Positions 25,396 through 34,800 of a stretch of 52,911 nt of DNA are shown in pieces. The stretch is taken from positions 1 through 52,911 of the forward strand of contig BJGC01000015.1 of NCBI GenBank assembly GCA_014190235.1, in the 5' to 3' direction. This DNA comes from Actinomycetes bacterium. GTDB lineage: Bacteria > Actinomycetota > Acidimicrobiia > Acidimicrobiales > Ilumatobacteraceae. The notes below the pieces were generated by a model, which saw only the letters and a list, made by a program, of their open reading frames with translations, was not told where the DNA came from and did no database searches. The translations under genes were made by a program, and so were the position numbers. Each line of letters begins with the position of its first letter. Position 1 is the first letter of the stretch.

Positions 25396-26795
25396 TTGCA
25401 GTTGTCACGCCCGAACAAATGAGACTGGCAGACGCAGCAACGATTGTTGCGCTTGGTGGTCGCTCGGATGTGCTCATTGATAGGGCTGGTGCTGCCGTTG
25501 CTCATGTTGCTATTGGCATCATGGGTGGCGGCTATGGCAAGCGTGTCGTCGTGATTTGTGGCAAAGGTGACAACGGCAATGATGGGCGAGTGGCTGCACA
25601 ACGCTTGCGTCAGCGCGGAGCACAAGTCCGCGAACTCGATGCCACTGCTGCTGCTGAAGTTTTTATCGATTCACGAACGGCTGATTTAGTGATCGACGCG
25701 GCATACGGAATTGGTTTTCACGGAACTTGGCAACCACCCATCGTGTTTGATGTTCCCGTGTTGGCAGTCGATCTACCAAGTGGACTTAATCCGATGACCG
25801 GGAAAACTCAGGGAGCAGTGCTCGTTGCTCACACGACGGTGACATTTGCTGCTCTCAAACCATGTCATGTATTAGGCGATGGTCCAGCAATATGTGGAGT
25901 GATCGAACTAGCAGATATCGGCGTTGACATTTTAGACCACTGTGCAGACGTTGATATTTATGTTGTCGAGCCGAGTGATGTTGCATCGTGGCTCACCCCA
26001 CGAGAGCATGATGCACATAAGTGGAACAACGGTGTTCGTGTCCTTGCGGGGAGCAAAGGAATGACAGGGGCTGCTTCATTGGTGTGTGCGGCTGCAATGC
26101 GCGCAGGTGCCGGCATTGTGCATGCGTCGTTGCGTGATGACGCAGCACTTGATGCTGCGTTACCCACAGAGGTTGTGCAACGACGTCTTCCTGACTCGGG
26201 ATGGGCCGATTTTATTGCGAGCGATCTCGGGCGTTTCAAGTCTTTGGTCATCGGGCCAGGACTCGGACGCGGTGATGATGTGTCTGGTGAGGTGCGAGCA
26301 GTGTTAGCAGTTGCCGATATTGCGACGGTGATTGACGGGGATGGTTTGATAGCAGCAATCGATGCACACAATTCATCCACAGTGATCGCCAAGCGCCAGG
26401 CACCAACAATTCTGACCCCGCACGACGGAGAATTTGCAGCACTCGGCGGAGACACGGAGTCCGCTGATCGCATCGGCGCAACGCGGGATCTGGCCGTCAA
26501 GATGGACTGCACTGTCTTGCGCAAAGGACCCACCACGATCATCACATCTGCAAGCGGCCCAACATTTTTAGTAGTGGCTGGTGATAACCGTCTCGCCACT
26601 GCCGGAAGCGGTGACGTGTTATCGGGAGTAATCGGTGCTCTTTTGGCGCGCGGACTCGAGCCACTCGCGGCTGGCGCAGGCGGTGCACTGATTCATGCAC
26701 TGGCTGGTCAGATGTCTCCGATTGAAGGCACGCTTGCTCGTGATATTGCTGGCAGTATTTCTGATGTGTTATCTGAACTTGTGAGCCCACGATGA
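25392..26795 (+). CDS. nnr: Bifunctional NAD(P)HX epimerase / ADP- or ATP-dependent dehydratase
   Basis: The 467-residue protein has two parts. The N-terminal YjeF_N-type epimerase (about 1-200) carries VICGKGDNGNDGRVAAQRL and AVDLPSGLNP. The C-terminal ribokinase-like dehydratase (about 215-465) carries VLAGSKGMTGAASL, PTILTPHDGEFAALG and AGSGDVLSGVIGALLARG. Together they repair hydrated NADH and NADPH. The start is a GTG overlapping the acpS stop (GTGA), and the stop overlaps the alr ATG (ATGA). nnrD and nnrE are names used for the separate activities. Confidence 0.94.
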   Translation: MIAVVTPEQMRLADAATIVALGGRSDVLIDRAGAAVAHVAIGIMGGGYGKRVVVICGKGDNGNDGRVAAQRLRQRGAQVRELDATAAAEVFIDSRTADLVIDAAYGIGFHGTWQPPIVFDVPVLAVDLPSGLNPMTGKTQGAVLVAHTTVTFAALKPCHVLGDGPAICGVIELADIGVDILDHCADVDIYVVEPSDVASWLTPREHDAHKWNNGVRVLAGSKGMTGAASLVCAAAMRAGAGIVHASLRDDAALDAALPTEVVQRRLPDSGWADFIASDLGRFKSLVIGPGLGRGDDVSGEVRAVLAVADIATVIDGDGLIAAIDAHNSSTVIAKRQAPTILTPHDGEFAALGGDTESADRIGATRDLAVKMDCTVLRKGPTTIITSASGPTFLVVAGDNRLATAGSGDVLSGVIGALLARGLEPLAAGAGGALIHALAGQMSPIEGTLARDIAGSISDVLSELVSPR

Positions 26796-27919
26796 CTGAT
26801 TTTTCGCAACGGTGGGCGTGGGCCGACATCAACCTCGGGTTGATCCAACACAACACGGCAATCATCGCACAACGAATTGCCCCAACAGAGCTATGGGCGG
26901 TGGTCAAGGCTGGCGCATACGGACATGGTGCAGTGCAAGTGTCTCAGGCAGCGCTCTCAGCAGGCGCAACCGGTCTGTGCGTAGCGCTCGTAGAAGAAGC
27001 CATTGCTCTGCGGGCGGGCGGAATCTCTGCACCTATTTTATTATTAAGCGAACAACCCGCATCGCAAGCACATGACATTGTGTCGCACGATCTTGTGGCC
27101 ACTGTCTCTACTGTGATTGGTGCGAGTGCTATCGCCACTGCAGCGGCACAAGTTGATCAGGTTGCAAGCGTGCACATGAAAATTGATACCGGAATGCATC
27201 GCGTTGGGGTTGCCCCATCTGAAGCACTAGCACTTGCGCAGTTCATCAGATCAAATGAGTCGTTGCGCCTTGATGGTATCTGGACACATTTTGCAGTTGC
27301 CGACACACCAACGCACGAGGCCAATGCCGCGCAATTGAAATTATTTACTGACACCCTTGACATGTTGGCATCACACGGCATCACTGCACCATGTATTCAT
27401 GCTGCGAACAGCGCTGCAGCGCTCACTGTTCCAGACTCACGCTTCTCGATGGCCCGCATTGGTATTGCTTTGTACGGATTATTGCCAGGTCCTGATGTTC
27501 GTGATGCATGTTCTGGGCTGATTCCGGTGATGTCCTTGCGTTCGCGCGTATCTGCTCTGCGCTGGATAGAGGCTGGCGATGCAGTGTCGTACGGATTACG
27601 TCGACCTGTCCTTTCTAAAAGTCTGATTGCCACAATTCCGGTCGGATATGCCGACGGAGTACCGCGTCGATTATGGGAGTCACAGACGTCCGTTCTGATT
27701 AATGGGACGCCGCGTGAAATATGCGGAACAGTGTCAATGGATCAACTAATGGTGAACTGTGGCAGTGATAGTTCTGTCACAATTGGCGACGAAGTTGTGT
27801 TGTTTGGCACGCAAGGTGAACACACAGTCACTGCAGACGACTGGGCTGCTCGTTGTGGCACCATCGGATACGAAATCGTATGCGCAATAAGTGCCCGTGT
27901 GCATCGGCGGTATGTGTGA
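26792..27919 (+). CDS. alr: Alanine racemase
   Basis: The 375-residue fold-type III PLP enzyme has the PLP lysine K39 in WAVVKAGAYGHGA, where the family usually has AN rather than AG. The second catalytic residue Y267 is in VSYGLRRP, and GTVSMDQLMVN and DEVVLFG occur near the C-terminus. It makes D-alanine for peptidoglycan. Its ATG overlaps the nnr stop and its stop overlaps the tsaE GTG, so translation is coupled through the run. Confidence 0.96.
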   Translation: MTDFSQRWAWADINLGLIQHNTAIIAQRIAPTELWAVVKAGAYGHGAVQVSQAALSAGATGLCVALVEEAIALRAGGISAPILLLSEQPASQAHDIVSHDLVATVSTVIGASAIATAAAQVDQVASVHMKIDTGMHRVGVAPSEALALAQFIRSNESLRLDGIWTHFAVADTPTHEANAAQLKLFTDTLDMLASHGITAPCIHAANSAAALTVPDSRFSMARIGIALYGLLPGPDVRDACSGLIPVMSLRSRVSALRWIEAGDAVSYGLRRPVLSKSLIATIPVGYADGVPRRLWESQTSVLINGTPREICGTVSMDQLMVNCGSDSSVTIGDEVVLFGTQGEHTVTADDWAARCGTIGYEIVCAISARVHRRYV

Positions 27920-28413
27920 TTGCTTTGTGTTCACGTTCTGTGCACGACACCCATGCAATTGCTGGCGTTCTGGCGGGTCTTGCTCGACCATCTGATGTCA
28001 TTATTTTGGCTGGTGATATGGGAGCAGGCAAAACTGCTTTTGCAGTCGGCTTTGCTCAACATCTAGGGGTAAGTGACGACGAGATGGTGGCATCACCAAC
28101 ATTTACGCTCGTACATACGCATGACTCTGGGCGTCTGCCCTTATTGCATGCCGATGTATATCGCCTGAATCATGTTGGAGAAGTATCAGATCTCGGATTG
28201 CTCGAACAAGCAGACATGGGTCGAGTAGTGCTTGTCGAATGGGGAAACGTTGTTGCCGATGTGCTCGGAGATGTGTTGACTGTAGAACTGATGCCTCTTG
28301 ATGATGATGAAAATGCGCGCAATGTCTTAATCACCTCGACGGGACAAACATGGGCCACGCGCTGGAAACAACTCGAGCGCGAACTCACTGCGTGGGATGA
28401 ACTTGCATGCTGA
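27916..28413 (+). CDS. tsaE: tRNA t6A synthesis ATPase TsaE
   Basis: The GTG at 27916, overlapping the alr stop, gives 165 residues. The P-loop GDMGAGKT is at 33-40, with SPTFTLVHTH after it and LLHADVYRL and VVLVEWGN later, the TsaE pattern. It works with TsaB and TsaD to attach threonylcarbamoyl to A37 of tRNAs that decode ANN codons. The frame is open further upstream but only within alr. It overlaps tsaB by seven bases. Confidence 0.95.
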   Translation: MIALCSRSVHDTHAIAGVLAGLARPSDVIILAGDMGAGKTAFAVGFAQHLGVSDDEMVASPTFTLVHTHDSGRLPLLHADVYRLNHVGEVSDLGLLEQADMGRVVLVEWGNVVADVLGDVLTVELMPLDDDENARNVLITSTGQTWATRWKQLERELTAWDELAC

Positions 28414-29123
28414 TTTTGGGAATTGAAACAGCAGTAGAGCATGTCAGCGTGGCACTTGCTGATCACCGCGGGATACTTGCGACAAGCTCGTTGGCAAGCG
28501 ATCGGCGCCATGCCGAATCACTTGTTCCAATGATTCAGTTTGTGTGCGCGCAAGCCGGCATCAACACAGCAGAACTTGATGCAATTGCCGTCGATACTGG
28601 ACCAGGGTTATTCACAGGAATGCGCGTAGGTATTGCCACGGCTCAATCAATGGCATGGGCTTTAGATATTCCGATTATTCCTGTGTGCAGCCTTGACATC
28701 GTGGCGCAACGAGTGACGCGCTGTGACGACATCATTGCTGTAGCGCTCGATGCGCGCCGCGGCGAGGTGTATTGGGCGTTGTATCGCCCCGCTAGTGATA
28801 CGTCACCTATCGTTCAGCCGCTCACCGAACCTGTTGTCACTACGCCCGACGACCTTGTCGCGCTATTGCATGAGCGTGCCCAAATGGTGGTGTGTGTAGG
28901 TTCAGGTATTGAGCGATACAAAGAAATGATTGAAGGTGTTTCGTCTGCTCAATGTGCTGGCCCCGCCTATGCCCAACCGCGTGCACAAGAATTATTAACG
29001 ATTGCAACCCAACGAGCGATTCGAGAAGAATGGGTGTCAGCGAGCGAGATTGAAGCAATGTATTTACGAGTGCCAGACGCTGAAATCAATTGGGCGACTA
29101 GACAGTCAGCGCAGGATCACTGA
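28407..29123 (+). CDS. tsaB: tRNA t6A synthesis scaffold protein TsaB
   Basis: The 238-residue ASKHA-fold protein has LILGIETAVEHVSVAL at the N-terminus and IAVDTGPGLFTGMRVGIATAQSMAWALDIPIIPVCSLD at about 55-95, typical of TsaB. It dimerises with TsaD. ALDARRGEVYWALYR at about 113-127 is also a family feature. It lies between tsaE and rimI, the widespread tsaE-tsaB-rimI-tsaD order. Confidence 0.94.
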   Translation: MLILGIETAVEHVSVALADHRGILATSSLASDRRHAESLVPMIQFVCAQAGINTAELDAIAVDTGPGLFTGMRVGIATAQSMAWALDIPIIPVCSLDIVAQRVTRCDDIIAVALDARRGEVYWALYRPASDTSPIVQPLTEPVVTTPDDLVALLHERAQMVVCVGSGIERYKEMIEGVSSAQCAGPAYAQPRAQELLTIATQRAIREEWVSASEIEAMYLRVPDAEINWATRQSAQDH

Positions 29124-29124
29124 C

Positions 29125-29652
29125 ATGAGAGTGATGCGCAATTCCGCAACTAATGAACTCACGATTGAACCAATGCGTCGACGCCACTTGCGGCGAGTCA
29201 TGCAAATAGAAGAGCAGGTCTATCCGCGCCCCTGGTCACACAACATATTTGTAACCGAGATCGCGCAAATGCGCAGTGGTGCTCGTTACTACATGACTGC
29301 CTATGTCGGTGACACTCTGGTCGGATACGCCGGCATGTTATTTAGCGACCAAGATGCACATGTCACCAATATCGCCGTTGATCCAGAGTGGCAACAGCGC
29401 GGTGTTGCCACAGAACTTATGCTCGACGTTGGTTTTATCGCCCGTGATCGTCAATGCGATGCGCTCACACTTGAGGTGCGCCATACCAACACGGCGGCAC
29501 AGGAGCTGTATCGGCGTTTCGGTTTTGTGCCAGCAGGTGTTCGTAAAAAATATTATGAAAATCGTGACGATGCTCTAATTATGTGGCGACACGGTGTTCA
29601 ATCAGAAGAATTCGAACAAAGATTACGGTTTATTCAAGCAGGTCGATCATGA
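29125..29652 (+). CDS. rimI: GNAT acetyltransferase, RimI-type
   Basis: The ATG at 29125 gives 175 residues; the upstream part of the frame is within tsaB. The GNAT acetyl-CoA site is VTNIAVDPEWQQRGVATELML, followed by LTLEVRHTNTAAQELYRRFGFVPAGVRKKYYENRDDALIMW, the RimI pattern. RimI acetylates the N-terminus of S18 in E. coli; in other bacteria the target is uncertain. Its TGA overlaps the tsaD ATG. Confidence 0.92.
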   Translation: MRVMRNSATNELTIEPMRRRHLRRVMQIEEQVYPRPWSHNIFVTEIAQMRSGARYYMTAYVGDTLVGYAGMLFSDQDAHVTNIAVDPEWQQRGVATELMLDVGFIARDRQCDALTLEVRHTNTAAQELYRRFGFVPAGVRKKYYENRDDALIMWRHGVQSEEFEQRLRFIQAGRS

Positions 29653-30671
29653 CCACGCTCGCTACTCCAGACACAGTCATTCTCGGAATCGAGACAAGTT
29701 GTGATGAGACCGCAGCCGCTGTTGTGCTGGGTGGCAACGACATCTTGTCATCAGTGGTGAGCAGCCAAATCGACATCCACGCCCGTTTTGGTGGCGTGGT
29801 ACCAGAGGTTGCGAGTCGCGCTCATCTTGAATCAATTATTCCTGTCATACAAGAAGCAGTGCACTCAGCGGGTATTGATCCATCCCGAATTGATGCCGTC
29901 GCAGCCACGGTGGGGCCCGGATTAATTGGCGCATTACTCGTCGGCGTGTCTGCCGCCAAGGCTCTTGCTTTGGTATGGGACAAACCGTTCGTTGGTGTCA
30001 ATCACATGGAGGCGCATTTATATGCCGGACTTCTTGACGACCCAACGCTGGAGTTTCCTCTCGTTGTGTTGTTGGTATCGGGTGGTCACACAATGTTGGT
30101 CGAAATGATTGGTCACGGAACGTACCGTTTATTAGGGCGAACAATCGATGACGCTGCGGGTGAAGCGTATGACAAGGTGGCTCGGTACTTAGATCTTGGA
30201 TATCCGGGTGGACCAGCAATCGATGCGGCAGCAGAACTCGGAAACCCAGAAGCAATTAACTTTCCGCGGGCAATGATGCATGATGGTCTTAACTTTTCTT
30301 TCAGCGGACTCAAAACTTCGGTCATCAACTACGTACGCAAGAATCCTGATGTCTCTAATATCGATGTTGCTGCATCATTTCAAGCCGCTGTTGTTGATGT
30401 ATTGGTTGCTAAGACAATCATGGCTGCTCAACAAGTAGGCGCAGTCGGTGTTGTTCTCGGTGGCGGTGTTGCCGCCAATTCTCGTTTGCGTGCACAGTTG
30501 CAAAGCCAGGGACAACTCAATGGTTTTCGGGTGGCAGTGCCAAGTCGAGCAATGTGCACAGACAACGCAGCCATGATTGCGGCAGCCGCATGGCATCGCC
30601 TCGGTTCGGATGGTCCAACAGACATGTCTGTTGGGGCGACTCCCAATCTTGCACTTCCGGTGGTGGCATGA
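29649..30671 (+). CDS. tsaD: tRNA N6-adenosine threonylcarbamoyltransferase TsaD
   Basis: The ATG at 29649, overlapping the rimI stop (ATGA), gives 340 residues. ILGIETSCDETAAAVV opens the protein and the metal ligands H119 and H123 lie in VNHMEAHLYAG. GRTIDDAAGEAYDKVARYL and VLGGGVAANSRLR follow. It transfers threonylcarbamoyl to A37 of tRNA with TsaB and TsaE. All three partners are in this cluster; TsaC, which makes the threonylcarbamoyl-AMP, is not in the window. Confidence 0.97.
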   Translation: MTTLATPDTVILGIETSCDETAAAVVLGGNDILSSVVSSQIDIHARFGGVVPEVASRAHLESIIPVIQEAVHSAGIDPSRIDAVAATVGPGLIGALLVGVSAAKALALVWDKPFVGVNHMEAHLYAGLLDDPTLEFPLVVLLVSGGHTMLVEMIGHGTYRLLGRTIDDAAGEAYDKVARYLDLGYPGGPAIDAAAELGNPEAINFPRAMMHDGLNFSFSGLKTSVINYVRKNPDVSNIDVAASFQAAVVDVLVAKTIMAAQQVGAVGVVLGGGVAANSRLRAQLQSQGQLNGFRVAVPSRAMCTDNAAMIAAAAWHRLGSDGPTDMSVGATPNLALPVVA

Positions 30672-31819
30672 CAGTTTCAGTTCCGCTACAAATACCACTT
30701 GTCCTTGGTACGCGCGTGGTGTCTCCACCAATCGTGCTTGCCCCCATGGCTGGGGTCACTAATGCACCATTTCGCAGTTTGTGTCGTTCGTTTGGGCCTG
30801 GTCTTGTCTATGTCAATGAAATGGTGATGGCGGCCGCGCTGATCCATGGCAATGCCAAAACAAAACGCATGGTCACATTTTCAGCCGATGAAGAGTTTCG
30901 CAGTCTGCAGATTTACGGTAGCGATCCAGATTTTGTCGCCAAGGCTGTGCGTCGGCTCTGTGAAAATGACGAAGTTGATCATATTGATATGAACTTTGGT
31001 TGTCCTGCTCAAAAAGTCACTCGCAAAGGTGGTGGTGCGGCAGTTCCGGTGAAGAAAAATCTATTGCGAGCCATCATGGCTGCGGCCGTGCATGAAGCAT
31101 CTCGATTTAATATTCCAGTCACCTGTAAATTCCGAATCGGAATCAACGATGAGATCACGACATACATTGATACAGGTTTGATTGCCCAAGACGAAGGCGT
31201 CGCCGCTATCGCACTGCATGCTCGCACTGCCGAACAGCATTATGCAGGTCACGCACGATGGGGTGCAATCGCCAACCTCAAACGTGAGGTCACTCGTATC
31301 CCTGTTTTGGGAAACGGAGATATCTGGGAAGCAACTGATGCCATTGAGATGATGCGTCAAACACAATGTGATGGTGTGGTGATCGGGCGGGGTTGTTTAG
31401 GAAAACCGTGGTTGTTCAGAGACCTTGTCGATGTTTTTGCAGGACGTGAGATTCAGCCAACTCCACACTTGGGTTTTGTTACCGATGTGATGCTGCAACA
31501 CGCAGAAGCATTATGCATTCATCAAGGAGTCGAATCTGGTATTCGTAGTTTTCGAAAGCACACGGGTTGGTATCTCACGGGGTATCCAGTTGGTTCAGAT
31601 ATTCGTCGGCGTATGTCGATGGTGTCGTCAATCGCTGAGCTAACAACATTGAGTGCAGAACTTGATCCAACACTCAAGATTGTTGAAGGCGGCGAACGCA
31701 TTGCTCGTGGACACACCAATGGTCCGATTCGAGTTGTGTTACCTGAAGGATTTCTTGACACTGCAGACGACCTTGTTCCGCCCGCTGATGCTCATGTCAC
31801 CACATTGAGCGGTGGATGA
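30668..31819 (+). CDS. dusB: tRNA-dihydrouridine synthase (DusB-like)
   Basis: The ATG at 30668, overlapping the tsaD stop, gives 383 residues. The FMN TIM barrel shows PIVLAPMAGVTNAPFRSLCR, the catalytic C112 in MNFGCPAQKVTRKGGGAA, HARTAEQHYAGHARW, VLGNGDIW and GVVIGRGCLGKPWLF. It reduces uridines of the tRNA D-loop. DusB-like is the best fit by length. It overlaps maf by four bases. Confidence 0.93.
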   Translation: MTVSVPLQIPLVLGTRVVSPPIVLAPMAGVTNAPFRSLCRSFGPGLVYVNEMVMAAALIHGNAKTKRMVTFSADEEFRSLQIYGSDPDFVAKAVRRLCENDEVDHIDMNFGCPAQKVTRKGGGAAVPVKKNLLRAIMAAAVHEASRFNIPVTCKFRIGINDEITTYIDTGLIAQDEGVAAIALHARTAEQHYAGHARWGAIANLKREVTRIPVLGNGDIWEATDAIEMMRQTQCDGVVIGRGCLGKPWLFRDLVDVFAGREIQPTPHLGFVTDVMLQHAEALCIHQGVESGIRSFRKHTGWYLTGYPVGSDIRRRMSMVSSIAELTTLSAELDPTLKIVEGGERIARGHTNGPIRVVLPEGFLDTADDLVPPADAHVTTLSGG

Positions 31820-32397
31820 CTTCTTCGCCACAGACATTGGTGTTGGCATCGCGGTCGCCGCGCCGCCTTGAGTTATTGCGCCGTATTGGCATCGAGCCCA
31901 TCGTGTGTCCTGCCGATATTGATGAGTCACCATTTTTCAACGAAGTTCCGATTGCGTATGTCAGTCGTGTTTCCAAGTGCAAAGCAGAAACAGTTGCGCG
32001 TCAATGTGTCAACGAGATTGTTTTGGCAGCAGACACCACAGTCGAACTCGACGGCGTGATCTTTGGTCAACCTGTCGACGACAACGATGCCCGACGCATG
32101 CTGCATGCTTTAAGCGCCAACACACATCGTGTGCATACTGCCGTCAGTGTGCTGCGACCAGGGGCTGCCATGCGCACGGTGGTGGTGACCTCACACATCA
32201 CGTTTGTGACCCTCAACTCACACCTCATCGAATGGTATGTAGCCACCGGCGAACCATGGGGCAAGGCAGGCGCCTATGCAGTGCAGGGGGCAGGGGGAGT
32301 TCTGGTCAAGGATGTTCAAGGCTCACTCAGCAACGTGGTGGGCCTGCCGCTTCGTGAAGTCGCAGGTGTGCTTCGTCTCAAGGGTGCCAGGGCATAA
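31816..32397 (+). CDS. maf: Maf-family nucleoside triphosphate pyrophosphatase
   Basis: The 193-residue protein has LVLASRSPRRLELLRRIGI at the N-terminus, VLAADTTVELDG with the catalytic aspartate, and GKAGAYAVQGAGGVLVKDVQGSLSNVVGLPL near the end, all Maf signatures. Maf proteins hydrolyse non-canonical or modified NTPs and affect septum formation in Bacillus. It is the last gene of the overlapped run that begins at acpS, and a hairpin follows. Confidence 0.94.
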   Translation: MTSSPQTLVLASRSPRRLELLRRIGIEPIVCPADIDESPFFNEVPIAYVSRVSKCKAETVARQCVNEIVLAADTTVELDGVIFGQPVDDNDARRMLHALSANTHRVHTAVSVLRPGAAMRTVVVTSHITFVTLNSHLIEWYVATGEPWGKAGAYAVQGAGGVLVKDVQGSLSNVVGLPLREVAGVLRLKGARA

Positions 32398-32401
32398 ATA
32401 T

Positions 32402-32425
32402 CGCCCGCGAGAAGCCCTCGGGGCG
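32402..32425 (+). terminator. Hairpin after maf, possible terminator
   Basis: CGCCC (32402-32406) plus CGAG (32408-32411) pair with CTCG (32417-32420) plus GGGCG (32421-32425), with one bulged G and a five-base loop. It begins five bases after the maf stop. There is no U-run, so it would be an atypical terminator. It also lies just before the groES promoter. Confidence 0.4.
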
Positions 32426-32426
32426 G

Positions 32427-32454
32427 TTGCTAACGCGCCCGTGGTCGGTATCAT
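32427..32454 (+). promoter_or_regulatory. groES-groEL promoter
   Basis: TTGCTA (32427-32432) and TATCAT (32449-32454) are spaced by 16 bases and lie directly before the CIRCE operator, which begins at the last base of the -10. This is the expected geometry for a vegetative promoter blocked by HrcA. Confidence 0.65.
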
Positions 32455-32480
32455 TAGCAATCGCACTCGCCGAGTGCTAA
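32454..32480 (+). promoter_or_regulatory. CIRCE operator (HrcA binding site)
   Basis: TTAGCAATC (32454-32462), nine bases, then GAGTGCTAA (32472-32480). The consensus is TTAGCACTC-N9-GAGTGCTAA, so the right arm is perfect and the left arm differs at one base. HrcA is known to bind this element and repress groESL until heat shock. hrcA itself is not in the window. Confidence 0.92.
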
Positions 32481-32532
32481 TCCCCGGGTCGAACCCCGAT
32501 CAGGGGAAAACCGCTCTTTTCGGAGGAACACC

Positions 32533-32826
32533 ATGAATTGGAAGCCACTTGATGACCGTATTGTCGTGAAGCCAAATGAGGCCGAGCAGACCACTGCTTC
32601 GGGTCTTGTTATTCCCGACACTGCAAAAGAAAAGCCACAGCAGGGCACAGTGCTCGCAGTTGGTCCTGGTCGCTGGAGCGACTCAGAGGGCAAGCATTTC
32701 GCATTGTCAATCAAAGTTGGTGACGTTGTCCTGTACAGCAAGTACGGCGGCACCGAAGTCACCGATGGTGGCGATGACCTTCTTATTCTCACAAGCCGCG
32801 ACGTTCTTGCCATTGTTGGCAAGTAG
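32533..32826 (+). CDS. groES: Co-chaperonin GroES
   Basis: The 97-residue product starts [29 protein letters not shown], contains [15 protein letters not shown] and has the [16 protein letters not shown] end of GroES. It forms the heptameric lid on GroEL. GGAGG ten bases before the ATG is the ribosome binding site. A CIRCE element and promoter precede it, so the gene is probably heat-inducible through HrcA. Confidence 0.98.
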   Translation: MNWKPLDDRIVVKPNEAEQTTASGLVIPDTAKEKPQQGTVLAVGPGRWSDSEGKHFALSIKVGDVVLYSKYGGTEVTDGGDDLLILTSRDVLAIVGK

Positions 32827-32835
32827 TCCATTTAG

Positions 32836-34491
<1,656 letters not shown>

Positions 34492-34523
34492 TACATCGTT
34501 TCCCACTCTGATGTACCCCTCGA

Positions 34524-34555
34524 CGATGGCTCGGACCGCAAGGTTCGAGCCATCG
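34524..34555 (+). terminator. Terminator-like hairpin after groEL with GCAA tetraloop
   Basis: CGATGGCTCGGACC (34524-34537), GCAA (34538-34541) and GGTTCGAGCCATCG (34542-34555) form a 14-bp stem with one G-U pair and a GNRA loop. It is followed by GTATATCTT, not a true U-run. The position suggests termination or 3'-end protection of the groESL mRNA. Confidence 0.6.
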
Positions 34556-34611
34556 GTATATCTTGGCTCAAGTGTTGACACCAACAACGGGTATCAGTCG
34601 TTCATCGTCGG

Positions 34612-34617
34612 TACGCT
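34612..34617 (+). promoter_or_regulatory. -10 box of a leaderless promoter for the 58-aa gene
   Basis: TACGCT ends six bases before the ATG at 34624. The same hexamer with the same spacing precedes the PhyH-family and ferredoxin genes in this window. A TTGACA at 34575-34580 is too far upstream to be its -35. Confidence 0.5.
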
Positions 34618-34623
34618 CAAGGT

Positions 34624-34800
34624 ATGCCTTTTGATCGACCTGCTCCTGACCTTGCCAAAGTACTTGCCGCATGGGAGGCCTGGGAAAAAGGTGAAGAAAC
34701 TCCTGGTCGAGTGCTCACAAATATGAAAACTGCTGGTCTTGCAGAAGTATTCAAAGAACTCGTTGCAACCGGTTGGGTTCCAACAGTCCCCACTGCATGA
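34624..34800 (+). CDS. Small acidic protein (58 aa) coupled to the Nudix gene
   Basis: The predicted protein starts MPFDRPAPDLAKVLAAWEAW and ends TGWVPTVPTA. It looks like a folded helical protein (LAKVLAAWEAWEKGEE, then VLTNMKTAGLAEVFKELV), with no cysteines or membrane segment. Three points support a real gene: a TACGCT six bases before the ATG, an ATGA overlap with the next start, and ordinary codon use. I recall similar short proteins in actinobacteria but cannot verify this. No function is known to me. Confidence 0.75.
   Translation: MPFDRPAPDLAKVLAAWEAWEKGEETPGRVLTNMKTAGLAEVFKELVATGWVPTVPTA

Noticed and set aside
25958-26599. 213-codon minus-strand open frame opposite nnr
   Set aside because: It is fully inside the nnr gene and its low-complexity A/S/P/T content has no domain.
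32481-32532. Short CCCC/GGGG hairpin in the groES leader as a thermosensor
   Set aside because: The stem is only four pairs and does not reach the ribosome binding site. CIRCE already explains heat control.
34575-34580. TTGACA as a -35 box for the 58-aa gene
   Set aside because: It is a perfect hexamer, but no -10 lies 15-19 bases downstream. The TACGCT at 34612 is 31 bases away.
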